From positions 62,001 through 126,000 of the forward strand of contig NZ_JAGIZB010000013.1 in assembly GCF_017813395.1 (NCBI RefSeq): a DNA stretch of 64,000 bases, given 5' to 3'. The stretch comes from Pararoseomonas baculiformis. Lineage in GTDB: Bacteria; Pseudomonadota; Alphaproteobacteria; Acetobacterales; Acetobacteraceae. Both the position numbers and the translations under genes were made by a program. This document shows positions 41,139 through 49,590 of the stretch, in pieces (positions within the stretch are counted from its first letter, which is position 1; each line of letters opens with the position of its first letter). The notes beneath the pieces were generated by a model that was not told the DNA's origin, made no database searches, and saw nothing but the letters and a program-made list of their open reading frames with translations.

Positions 41139-43334
41139 ATGCGTTCCCCCAAGCCCCACTCCACTGCCGGCCTGCTTGCCTGGTTGATGAGCGCAACGGC
41201 CCTGACCGGAGTTACCCTGTCCGGTATCGCCCTGCCGGCAGCCGCCCTCGCACAGGCGCCTGACCAGCCGGTGGCGGTGCCCAGCGTGGACGTGGCCGGC
41301 AGCGCCGAGCGCGCCCTGGACCCCGTGCGCGGCTTCGTGGCCCGGCAGGAAATCACCGGCACCAAGACCGACACGCCGCTGGTGGAGAACCCGCAATCCA
41401 TCTCGGTCGTCCCGCGCGACCAGATCGATGCGCGACAGGCCCAGACGCTCGGCGAGGCGCTGCGCTACACACCGGGCGTTCGGGGCGAGAACTACGGCAC
41501 GGACAGCCGCACGGACTGGTTCCAGATCCGGGGCTTCAACGCGCAGGACAACGGCATCTTCCTCAATGGCTTGCGCTACAACACGGGCTATGCCGGCAGC
41601 ATGTTCGAGACCTACGGGCTCGAGCGCTACGAGATCCTGCGCGGCCCCACATCGGTCCTGTACGGGCAGATCGCGCCGGGCGGTCTGGTGAACATGGTGC
41701 AGCGCCGCCCAACCGAGACGGCGCAGGGCGAGGTTCGGCTCACAGCCGGCTCCTATGGCCGCACGCAGGTGCAGGGCACCTCCAGCGGGCCGCTGACGGC
41801 GGATGGCGTCTGGTCCTACAGCCTCACCGGCCTGGGCCGGGCGAGCCAGACGGCGGTGGACGAGGTGCATGACGACCGCGCCTTCATCGCCCCTGCCCTC
41901 ACCTGGCGCCCGGATGCGAACACATCGCTGACCGTGCTGGGCTACTATCAGGCGGACCGGACCTCGGGGAACCAGTTCCTGCCCTATAACGGCACGGTCA
42001 CGCCGACGCCCTTCGGGCGGATCGGCCGCAGCCTCTTTACGGGCGAGACGGATTACGACCGCTTCGACCGCACGCAATACGGGGTGGGATACGAGTTCAC
42101 CCACCGGTTCAACAGCGTCTTCTCTTTCCAGCAGAATGCCCGCCACAGCCATACCGACATTGCCTGGCGGCAGGTCTATGGCGGCGGGCTGGAGGCGGAC
42201 CAGCGGACGCTGAAGCGCTTCGCCTATCGTGCCGATATCGATGTCGCCACCTTCCAGATCGACAACCAGCTCCGCGCGGATTTCAACACCGGCCCCGTGG
42301 CCCATACGGTGCTGGGCGGCTTCGACTATAGCCAGGTAAACTATCGCAATGCGCAGTACTTCGCCTTTGCGGAGGGGTTGGATGTCTTCGCGCCGGCCTA
42401 TGGCAGCCCGGTGCCGGCGCTGACCACGCCCTATGACAGCGTCCGGCAGGTGAACACGCAGTACGGCCTTTACCTGCAGGACCAGATCCGCTGGGACCGG
42501 CTCGTGCTGCTCGGCGGCGTCCGGCAGGACTGGGCCCTGTCGGATGTGGATGACCGGGACGCCGGCGGCGTGCGGCGCTACCAGAATGACCGCGCCTTCA
42601 CATGGCGCGCGGGCGCGCTTTATCTCTTCGACAACGGGCTCGCGCCCTATGCCTCCTATGCGCGCTCCTTCCAGCCGCAGATCGGCACGGACGGCCTGGG
42701 CAGGCCGTGGGATCCGCTGGAGGGCGAGCAGTACGAGGTGGGGCTGAAGTTCCAGCCCAATGGCATGCGCAGTTTCGTGCAGCTCAGCGCCTTCCACCTG
42801 ACGCAGCGGAACACGCTGACCCCGGACCCGCTGAACGTCTTCCAGCAGGTTTCGGTCGGCCAGGTCCGGGTGCGGGGCGTGGGGCTTGAGGCGGTGGCCG
42901 AGTTGGGCAATGGCGTCTCACTCGTCGGCTCCTACACCTATCTCGACCCGGAGATCACGAAGAGCAACACGGCGGCGGAGATCGGCAACCGCCCGGCGGG
43001 CGTCGCGCGCCACAATGCCGGCCTCTACGGCGAGTACAGCTTCGTCCATGCCACGGGCCCGCTCTCCGGCCTGACGATCGGGGCGGGCGTGCGCTTCCTG
43101 GGCAACACGACCACCGCTAATTCCGGCGGCAATGTCGTGCCCTCCACCACGCTGTTCGATGCCACGATCCGCTATGACCTGGAGAAGATGACGCCGGCGC
43201 TGAAGGGTTTGCAGCTGGCCGTGGCCGCGAGCAACCTGGCGGATACGCGCTATGTCAGCCGCTGCTCGGGCGATGGTGGCTGCTTCTACGGCAACCGGCT
43301 GAACGTGCTCGGCTCCATCTCCTACCGGTGGTGA
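41139..43334 (+). CDS. TonB-dependent siderophore receptor (ferrichrome-iron receptor type)
   Basis: 731 residues with a signal peptide ending near ALAQA (about residue 40). The plug domain starts with VENPQSISVVPRDQIDARQA and contains IRGFNAQDNGIFLNGLRY and YEILRGPTSVLYGQIAPGG; the rest is the 22-strand barrel closing with LNVLGSISYRW, the terminal aromatic typical of outer membrane proteins. This is the FhuA/FhuE/FoxA subgroup, importing ferric hydroxamate siderophores with TonB energy. I chose ATG 41139; the frame is open to 41007, but that extension lacks a signal. A CxxDGGC pair lies near the end of the barrel. Confidence 0.93.
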   Translation: MRSPKPHSTAGLLAWLMSATALTGVTLSGIALPAAALAQAPDQPVAVPSVDVAGSAERALDPVRGFVARQEITGTKTDTPLVENPQSISVVPRDQIDARQAQTLGEALRYTPGVRGENYGTDSRTDWFQIRGFNAQDNGIFLNGLRYNTGYAGSMFETYGLERYEILRGPTSVLYGQIAPGGLVNMVQRRPTETAQGEVRLTAGSYGRTQVQGTSSGPLTADGVWSYSLTGLGRASQTAVDEVHDDRAFIAPALTWRPDANTSLTVLGYYQADRTSGNQFLPYNGTVTPTPFGRIGRSLFTGETDYDRFDRTQYGVGYEFTHRFNSVFSFQQNARHSHTDIAWRQVYGGGLEADQRTLKRFAYRADIDVATFQIDNQLRADFNTGPVAHTVLGGFDYSQVNYRNAQYFAFAEGLDVFAPAYGSPVPALTTPYDSVRQVNTQYGLYLQDQIRWDRLVLLGGVRQDWALSDVDDRDAGGVRRYQNDRAFTWRAGALYLFDNGLAPYASYARSFQPQIGTDGLGRPWDPLEGEQYEVGLKFQPNGMRSFVQLSAFHLTQRNTLTPDPLNVFQQVSVGQVRVRGVGLEAVAELGNGVSLVGSYTYLDPEITKSNTAAEIGNRPAGVARHNAGLYGEYSFVHATGPLSGLTIGAGVRFLGNTTTANSGGNVVPSTTLFDATIRYDLEKMTPALKGLQLAVAASNLADTRYVSRCSGDGGCFYGNRLNVLGSISYRW

Positions 43335-43341
43335 GCCGGCC

Positions 43342-43367
43342 CCGCCCCGCCCTTCCGGGCGGGGCGG
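43342..43367. terminator. Strong hairpin terminator after the TonB receptor gene
   Basis: CCGCCCCGCCC (43342-43352) and GGGCGGGGCGG (43357-43367) form a perfect 11-bp stem with loop TTCC. It lies between the convergent TonB receptor and secreted-protein genes. Confidence 0.75.
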
Positions 43368-43382
43368 CGCGATGGGATCGCG

Positions 43383-43892
43383 TCAGGGAAAGGACAGGTC
43401 CGTGAGGGCGCAGGTGTTCACGCCGCGGCGCTCCTCGGCCTGGCCGCCGGCATAGACCACGCGGATGTCATTCAGGCATTGGCCATGCGGCAGGCGGATG
43501 ATGACCCGCGCGCCGGGATTCAGGATGTCCTGCCCGAGCTGGTCACGGCCCCAATGGGATTCCGAAGCGGAGGAGACATAGACCTCCTGAATCGTCTGCT
43601 TGCCGCGGTTGCCCAGGCGGAAGGACGGATCCTGAGAGGCCGCTGCGGCCTGCGGAGCCTGGGTGGCTGCACCGGCCGAGGATGAGGCGCCGGAACGGCC
43701 CTGCATCTGCTGGCGCTGCATATGCTGCTGCAGCATCCGCTCATTCGCGGTGCCGAGCAGGGAACCCTGGGGGTTGTTGAAGGTGGTTCCGCCCGAGCCA
43801 TTGGGTAGCCAGTACTGCTGGGCCACGGCAGTCGGAATGGCGTTGCATGCCAGCCCACCAGCGGCGAGCAGGGCCAAGACGAGGTTCCTCAC
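43383..43892 (-). CDS. Secreted protein with conserved C-terminal beta domain, unknown function
   Basis: 169 residues starting at GTG behind GGAGA. A signal peptide (to about TAVAQ, residue 25) is followed by a Q/M-rich and A/S-rich linker (residues 40-90) and a C-terminal domain from about residue 95 (LGNRGKQTIQEVYVSSASES, HWGRDQLGQDILNPGARVII, QCLNDIRVVYAGGQAEERRG, VNTCALTDLSF). The pattern of a WG-x-D-x-LG segment, a cysteine pair and EERR-x-VNTC recurs in periplasmic proteins of Acetobacteraceae as far as I recall. Its function is unknown. Confidence 0.7.
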   Translation of the reverse strand: MRNLVLALLAAGGLACNAIPTAVAQQYWLPNGSGGTTFNNPQGSLLGTANERMLQQHMQRQQMQGRSGASSSAGAATQAPQAAAASQDPSFRLGNRGKQTIQEVYVSSASESHWGRDQLGQDILNPGARVIIRLPHGQCLNDIRVVYAGGQAEERRGVNTCALTDLSFP

Positions 43893-44022
43893 GGGACATC
43901 TCCATCGGCGGGAAGGCACGGGAACGGCCCCGGCCTGCCGCTGAGTGGGTTATGGCGCCCGCGACACAGCGTGTCCACGATATCACACAAATGCTACCCG
44001 TTCCGGCGCCCGCAGGCGCCAT

Positions 44023-45510
44023 TCAGGCCGCTGCCGGATCGCCCGGTGCCGTTTCCCAGGCCAGCCCGACCAGGGCAACGATGCGCCTGCCACCCGCGGC
44101 CGGGCGCTGCACAATCAGCCCTTGCTCCTCGATCCAGGTGAGAAGGCGCCGCGCACGCCCGGCGGAGCGGCTGCCATAAGCCCGCGCGATGGCGGTGTCG
44201 GATGGGCAGGGCAGCCCCTGGCGCGCGGCATGGGCGAGCAGGAGGAACACGCCCTGGGTGTCCTCGGGCAGCCCCTCGGCGCGGGCCGCGGCTTCCGGCC
44301 AGGCCGGATCATTCGCGGCTTCCGGGGGAACCCCGGCGCGGGCCACGGCGAGCATGCGGCGGAAGGCCGGCAGCTCCGGCGGCTTCCCGGCAACGGCATG
44401 GATCCGGAGCCGCACGAGCAGATCCTGGTAAAGCACGCCGATCGGGCGGAAGGCCGCGTCCTCCTCGGCCAGCATGTCGTGCAGGATGGCGCGCGTCCGA
44501 GCCTCCCGCTCCGCGACCTCTTCCGCGGAGGGCTCGGGCTCGGCGGGCCGGGCGGCGGCCGGGCGGGGGCCGGAGGACGCCTGGGCAAGCTGGGCCAGGA
44601 TGTCCTGTGGCGGCGCGGCTGGCGGACGGCGTTCGCGCCGGGGCAGCGCCACCGGGTCCGGCGCGGCCAGGATCAGCTCCCGCGCCTCCTCGGGCGCCGT
44701 CTGCGGCAGGGGCGTCAGGGAAGGTCCGCTGCCGCGGCTCTGCGTCTCCACCGCGCCGATCCGGATGGCCAGGGGGCGGCGGGCGAGCGCCGGGCCCAGG
44801 CCGATGAAATGGCCGCGCTGCAGGTCCCGGAACTGCTCGGCCTGCCGCCGCTCCATGCCCAGGAGATCGGCGGCGCGGGCCATGTCGATGTCCAGGAAGG
44901 TGCGGCCCATGAGGAAGTTGGAGGCTTCCGCCGCCACGTTCTTCGCCAGCTTCGCCAGGCGCTGGGTCGCGATGATCCCGGCCAGGCCGCGCTTGCGGCC
45001 GCGGCACATCAGGTCGGTCATGGCGGAGAGGGCGGCGCGGCGGGCATCGTCCGAGGTGTCGCCGCCCGCGGCGGGGGCGAAGAGCTGGGCCTCGTCCACC
45101 ACAACCAGCATCGGGGTCCAGTGGTCGCGCTCCGCGTCGAACAACCCGTTGAGGAAGGCGGCGGCATGGCGAAGCTGGCGGTCCACCTCCAGCCCTTCCA
45201 GGTTCAGCACGACCGAGACGCGGTGCCGGCGCACGCGGTCCCCTGCGGCGGTCATCGCGTCCTCGGTATGGGCGGCGGCATCGATGACCAGGTGCCCGAA
45301 ACGGTCGGCCAGGGAGGTGAAGTCGCCTTCCGGGTCGATCACGGCCTGCTGCACCCAGGGCGCGGATTGCTCCATCAGGCGGCGCAGGAGATGCGACTTG
45401 CCGCTTCCCGAATTTCCCTGGACCAGGAGGCGGGTGGCGAGAAGCTCCTCCAGGTCCATCATCCCGGGCACACCCGTATTCGTGCGTCCCAGCTCGATAC
45501 CGATCGTCAT
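44023..45510 (-). CDS. HerA/DUF87-type ATPase
   Basis: 495 residues. Walker A QGNSGSGKSHLLRRL lies near residues 30-44, Walker B MLVVVDEAQLFAP near 150, and IIATQRLAKLAKNVAAEASN is the HerA-type sensor region. Hexameric HerA/FtsK ATPases move DNA. The C-terminal 200 residues are rich in Pro/Arg/Glu and end with a winged-helix-like part (IARAYGSRSAGRARRLLTWI). I chose ATG 45510 (GGAGAGG upstream); a longer frame adds only low-complexity residues. It follows the lipoprotein and AAA-ATPase genes on the same strand after a 94-bp gap. No NurA nuclease is adjacent. Confidence 0.82.
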   Translation of the reverse strand: MTIGIELGRTNTGVPGMMDLEELLATRLLVQGNSGSGKSHLLRRLMEQSAPWVQQAVIDPEGDFTSLADRFGHLVIDAAAHTEDAMTAAGDRVRRHRVSVVLNLEGLEVDRQLRHAAAFLNGLFDAERDHWTPMLVVVDEAQLFAPAAGGDTSDDARRAALSAMTDLMCRGRKRGLAGIIATQRLAKLAKNVAAEASNFLMGRTFLDIDMARAADLLGMERRQAEQFRDLQRGHFIGLGPALARRPLAIRIGAVETQSRGSGPSLTPLPQTAPEEARELILAAPDPVALPRRERRPPAAPPQDILAQLAQASSGPRPAAARPAEPEPSAEEVAEREARTRAILHDMLAEEDAAFRPIGVLYQDLLVRLRIHAVAGKPPELPAFRRMLAVARAGVPPEAANDPAWPEAAARAEGLPEDTQGVFLLLAHAARQGLPCPSDTAIARAYGSRSAGRARRLLTWIEEQGLIVQRPAAGGRRIVALVGLAWETAPGDPAAA

Positions 45511-45604
45511 GCCCCTCTCCGCCCGCACGCCCGCAGTGCGGGGCCGGTCCCTATAGCGGATCGGGCCGGGCTGTGCAGGCCGGAGAGATGGCCGACAGTG
45601 CCCC

Positions 45605-46162
45605 TCAGCTCTCGTCGCCGGGTTCGCGGGCCGCGGGCGGCGGCGCGCTTTCCGCGGGCCGCGCCGCGCAGGCATACCAGTCCCGCCCGGAGACGCCGGA
45701 ATCCGGAAGCACGAGGGCTGGGGCGGAGACGCCCGCGCCGCGGAGCCTGAGCGTGCCTCCGCCGAGCAGGTCGCGCAGCCGGCCATGGCCCGCCTCGCCG
45801 GGTGGCAGGGAGGCGGAGGCCACGCGCCGCCCGTTGGTCCGGCCGGGCAGCTCCCAGCTGCCGCCATCGCCGCGGAATGCCAGCCGGACCGGCCGGCCGG
45901 CTGGCAGGCTCCGCCCCGGCGCGGTGACGGAGAGATTCGCCGGCTGGCCAGCGCTAGCCGTGATTCCCAGCGTCATGTCCCGGTGCGCCACCCGTGCCGT
46001 GCAGCGGCCCCCGGCGATGCCGAAGGACCAGGCGCCCTCCACTTCGCTCGGCACAGCCTGGGCCGGCCGCGCCGGGGCGCGGGAGACAGGCCGCACAGGC
46101 GCCGGCGCCGCCTGGCAGGCCGCGACCCCGAGCAGCAGCAGGAGCGACCACGCGCGGGTCAT
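45605..46162 (-). CDS. Putative lipoprotein coupled to the membrane AAA ATPase
   Basis: 185 residues. The signal MTRAWSLLLLLGVAACQAAP has lipobox VAAC (cysteine 16). The mature part contains WSFGIAGGRCTARVAHRDMT and WELPGRTNGRRVASASLPPG with a final DWYACAARP; two cysteines may pair. No family is recognised. Its ATG overlaps the stop of the AAA-ATPase gene (ATGA), so the two proteins are made together and may meet in the periplasm, where the ATPase has its tail. Confidence 0.72.
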   Translation of the reverse strand: MTRAWSLLLLLGVAACQAAPAPVRPVSRAPARPAQAVPSEVEGAWSFGIAGGRCTARVAHRDMTLGITASAGQPANLSVTAPGRSLPAGRPVRLAFRGDGGSWELPGRTNGRRVASASLPPGEAGHGRLRDLLGGGTLRLRGAGVSAPALVLPDSGVSGRDWYACAARPAESAPPPAAREPGDES

Positions 46163-47943
46163 GGGGCCGCCTCTCCGACGGTGAAATGGCGCCAGGCGCT
46201 TGCCGTGTAGCGGCTGGAGGCACGCGATACGGTCAGCACGCGCCAGGCATATCGGCCGGGCCGGTCGATCCCGATCTGCTGGCGGTCGCCCGCCTCGGCA
46301 TAGGCGGCGAAGACCTCCCGCAATCCGCTCTCCTCTCCAGGCATCACCACCTCCACGAAGCAACAATCCGGGCGTGCTTCGCCGGGAACGCTCCATGAAA
46401 GGGTAAGGCTGCGGGCGCCGCCGTCCCAGCGGATCACGGCACCTTCCGCCGGGCCCGTGAGAATGGCGGGCTCCGGCCCGGCCGGCACGGCTTCCTGTGC
46501 GGCGGGCGGGCGGCTTTCGGGCGCGGCGGCCGTGCCGGGCAGGCCAAGTTCGACGGTCCCCGGCCGCGGCAGCGTGGCACCGGCCGGGCTGAGCCGCGGC
46601 GCGGCCCCAACAAGTTCCGCCCCGCCGAGATGCTGGATCCGGAGCGCCGCCGCGCGATCCTCGCGGAAGAAGTAGCTCAGCACGGGCCGCGCGGGGGCGT
46701 TCGCGATCGGGAAAGGCACACCGACAGCAAGCCCGGCCCGGCCCAGCTCGGAGGAGAGCGCCGCCGCGCGCTGCGCGGCGCCCGGCGCGGCGCGGGGATA
46801 GGTGACGACGACCCGCACCATCGCGCCGGCGGGCAAGGCTGGCACGGTGCCCGCCTCCCCGCGCCCTGCCCCATCGGCCACCGCCGCCGGAGCCTCAGAT
46901 GCGCCGACGGGCATGCTGACCGCTTCGCCATCGGGCGTGGCATCTCCTCTCGGGGGAGCGGGTGCAGCCTCGGCACCGCTGCGCTCCGTGGACGAGCCGA
47001 GCGTGGCCGCCTGCGTTTGGTTCGCCCGGGATCCGGCAGGTGCGGGCCGCTCGACCTGCCCCTGCAGGCCAACCCAGGCGATGCCGCCGCCGATCACGAC
47101 CGCCGCCACAGCAGCGAGCAGGCGGCGATGGCTGCGCGGGGAAGCCGCGACGGCCTCGGCACCGCCGGGTTCCGGGGCTGCAGGCGGAGGATCGGGAGGA
47201 AGCGGCGCGGCTGCCGCTTCGAGCACGGGCTTCTCGGCCGGCGCCTGCTCCACCGATCCTCCCGGCTCCGGCCCGGCGGCCGCGTCGGGAATGGCGTCAG
47301 CTCCGGCCATGTCCATGCGCAACGCCGCGGCCTCGCGGACATGCTCCGGGCTCACCGCGCGCGATCCCGCCATATCGGCCATCAGGAAGCTGGAACCGAT
47401 CAGCAGGTTCAGCAGGCGCGGAATGCGGCCGGACGCATCGGCGAGAGCGGCGACCGACTCCTGGGTCAACCTTTCCTGCTCGAGCCCCATGCCGGCGGTC
47501 CGCGCGGCGACATAGGCGGGGATGTCGGCGGGCTGCAGCGGCCTGAGCTCGACCACCTGGTCTGGCGGGATCCCAAGGCGCGCGGCGAGGACAGGAAGGC
47601 CGGCCAGCACTGCGAAGCCGGTGTCACGGCTGAGCAGCTGTTCCAGCGCGGCATCGTCCAGCCGGTCTGCCTCGTCGATCAGCAGCACCTGGGCAGCCAG
47701 CGCCGCCTCCGTCCACTCGACGCATTCCAGACGGTCCACCTGGAAATCGGGCGACCGCAGCGCCTCCTCGATCTCCCGCAGGAGACGGCTCTTTCCAACG
47801 CCCGGCGGCCCGACAAGGGCGAGGAGGTGCTCGCCCGCAGCGAAGCCCGCGAGGATCTCGCGCCGGGCGGCCGTCCAGGCGGCGTGCGGCACCGGAGGCG
47901 CGCTGCCCGCGCCAGGGGGAATCGTGATCGGCCCAGCCACCAT
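46159..47943 (-). CDS. Membrane-spanning AAA ATPase with periplasmic LytR_C-like and FN3-like domains
   Basis: 594 residues. The cytoplasmic part (1-215) is an ExeA/GspA-like AAA ATPase: Walker A GPPGVGKS (45-52), Walker B VLLIDEAD (86-93) and the IPRLLNLLIGSSFLMAD sensor helix. After a proline-rich linker comes one membrane helix (about 275-293, preceded by RSHRR). The outer part holds a LytR_C/SPOR-like segment at 376-440 (MVRVVVTYPRAAPGAA, SYFFREDRAAALRIQHLGG) and a C-terminal FN3-like sandwich (RSLTLSWSVPG, RPGRYAWRVL, SAWRHFTVG). ExeA-type proteins help secretins cross the peptidoglycan, but no type II genes are here. The role is therefore open. Confidence 0.78.
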   Translation of the reverse strand: MVAGPITIPPGAGSAPPVPHAAWTAARREILAGFAAGEHLLALVGPPGVGKSRLLREIEEALRSPDFQVDRLECVEWTEAALAAQVLLIDEADRLDDAALEQLLSRDTGFAVLAGLPVLAARLGIPPDQVVELRPLQPADIPAYVAARTAGMGLEQERLTQESVAALADASGRIPRLLNLLIGSSFLMADMAGSRAVSPEHVREAAALRMDMAGADAIPDAAAGPEPGGSVEQAPAEKPVLEAAAAPLPPDPPPAAPEPGGAEAVAASPRSHRRLLAAVAAVVIGGGIAWVGLQGQVERPAPAGSRANQTQAATLGSSTERSGAEAAPAPPRGDATPDGEAVSMPVGASEAPAAVADGAGRGEAGTVPALPAGAMVRVVVTYPRAAPGAAQRAAALSSELGRAGLAVGVPFPIANAPARPVLSYFFREDRAAALRIQHLGGAELVGAAPRLSPAGATLPRPGTVELGLPGTAAAPESRPPAAQEAVPAGPEPAILTGPAEGAVIRWDGGARSLTLSWSVPGEARPDCCFVEVVMPGEESGLREVFAAYAEAGDRQQIGIDRPGRYAWRVLTVSRASSRYTASAWRHFTVGEAAP

Positions 47944-48048
47944 GTTGTTCTATGTGACCGAAGGTTGGTGCGCCCACAATGCTCGTCGGGCCGGCCCGGC
48001 GCGCGGTCGCCGGGGCGCGATGCTGCTGCGCGCTGCTATGCTGGGCGG

Positions 48049-49530
48049 ATGAAACGAGTCCTGATCACCGGCGCCCGCGTCCTTTCGGCCGACGCGCTCT
48101 CCGCTCCCTTCACGGACCTCCTCTTGGACGGGGACCGCATCGCCGCCCTGCTGCCGCCCGGAACGGCAGTGGAGGATGCCGCGCTCCACGATGCGGCCGG
48201 CCGGCTGGTCATCCCCGGCCTGGTGAACGGCCATACGCATGGCCATGGCGGACTTTCGAAGGGCATGGGGGACAAGTGGGACCTGGCCCTGCTGCTCACC
48301 CATGCGGCCTGGATCGGCGGGCACCGGGGGCTGGAGGACAAGCGGCTGGCCACCACGCTGACAGCGGTGGAAATGCTGCGGAAAGGCTGCACGGCGGGCT
48401 ATGACCTCGCCTTCGAGTTTCCCGGCCCTTCGGTGGAAGGGCTGGAAGCCATGGCCGGTGCCTATGAGGCCGTGGGCCTGCGCGCGGTGCTGGCGCCGAT
48501 GGTGGCGGACCTGACCTTCTTCCAGGCGACGCCGGGGCTGATCCAGGCGCTGCCGGCGGAATACCAGGCGCGGGCCGCGGCCATGTCCATGGCCAGGGCC
48601 GACGACATCCTCTCCACGATCCATGCCGCGGCGAAGTCCTGGCGCGGCGGCATGGTGCGGCTGGGCTGCGCCCCCACCATCCCCCTGCATTGCTCCGACG
48701 ATTTCCTGGAGGGCTGCCGCGAACTCTCGGCCGAGCATGGCCTGCCCATGCAGACCCATGTCGCGGAGGCGCGCTACCAGGCCGGCGGCGGGGAGCTTCG
48801 CTACGGCTCAACCCTGCTTGCCCATATGGACCGGCTTGGATTGGTGAATGAGCGTTTCAGCGTGGCGCATGGTGTCTGGCTGACCGACGCCGATCTTGCC
48901 CTTCTGGCCGGGCGCGGCGCCGGGCTTTCGCATAATCCCGGATCGAACATGCGGCTGGCCTCCGGAATTGCGCCCGCCCGCGCGGCGATCCGCGCGGGGG
49001 TGACGGTGGGGCTTGGCACGGATGGCTCCGGCTCCTCGGACAACCAGAACATGTTCGAGGCGATGCGCCTGGCCGCCTTCGCGTCCCGGCTCTGGGAGGA
49101 TGCCGGCGAGGATGAGTGGCTTGGCACCGCCGAGACGGTGCGTCTTGCAACGGAGGGTTCGGCGAAACTTCTTGGACTGGATGCGGGGGTTATCGCACCG
49201 GGGAAGCTGGCGGATCTGGTCTTCCTCGACCTGCACCACGTGAACTGGGCACCCTTCAACGACGCGGCGAACCAGCTCGTTTTCACCGAGGATGGTTCCG
49301 CCGTGCGGGAGGTGATGGTGGGCGGCGCGTGGAAGCTGCGTGATGGCCGCGTGCTGGGCGTGGACGAGGCCGCGCTGGCGCGGCAGGCCCAGGAAGCGGC
49401 GGATCGGCTGGCCGGGCTGAATGCAGGCATGCGGGAATGGAGCATGGCCGTGGCACCGCATGTGGCCTGCCATTGCCGCGCCCTCGGCCGCCGCTTCACC
49501 GGAGCGAAGCGGCTGCTGGAGGCGCGCTGA
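48049..49530 (+). CDS. Amidohydrolase of the ATZ/TRZ (cytosine/guanine/SAH deaminase-like) family
   Basis: 493 residues. Metal ligands are visible: H in NGHTHGH (about 65), THVAEARY, SVAHGVWL and D in GLGTDGSGSSDNQNMFE. The family hydrolytically deaminates or dechlorinates purines, triazines, guanine, 5-methylthioadenosine or S-adenosylhomocysteine. The NQNMFEAMRLAA stretch fits the MtaD/SsnA side of the family. The immediate neighbour is a molybdenum hydroxylase subunit, so a purine-like substrate is plausible. It diverges from the AAA-ATPase gene by 105 bp. Confidence 0.88.
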   Translation: MKRVLITGARVLSADALSAPFTDLLLDGDRIAALLPPGTAVEDAALHDAAGRLVIPGLVNGHTHGHGGLSKGMGDKWDLALLLTHAAWIGGHRGLEDKRLATTLTAVEMLRKGCTAGYDLAFEFPGPSVEGLEAMAGAYEAVGLRAVLAPMVADLTFFQATPGLIQALPAEYQARAAAMSMARADDILSTIHAAAKSWRGGMVRLGCAPTIPLHCSDDFLEGCRELSAEHGLPMQTHVAEARYQAGGGELRYGSTLLAHMDRLGLVNERFSVAHGVWLTDADLALLAGRGAGLSHNPGSNMRLASGIAPARAAIRAGVTVGLGTDGSGSSDNQNMFEAMRLAAFASRLWEDAGEDEWLGTAETVRLATEGSAKLLGLDAGVIAPGKLADLVFLDLHHVNWAPFNDAANQLVFTEDGSAVREVMVGGAWKLRDGRVLGVDEAALARQAQEAADRLAGLNAGMREWSMAVAPHVACHCRALGRRFTGAKRLLEAR

Positions 49531-49590
49531 ACCTTCCCCGGGCGGCTCCGCGGCCCGCGCCCCAGCCCAGATCGGGGCGGCGGGGCGGTG

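Noticed and set aside
43963-43975. GACAC-AGC-GTGTC inverted repeat upstream of the secreted-protein gene
   Set aside because: Only five bases per arm and no link to a known regulator; the chance of a random match is high.
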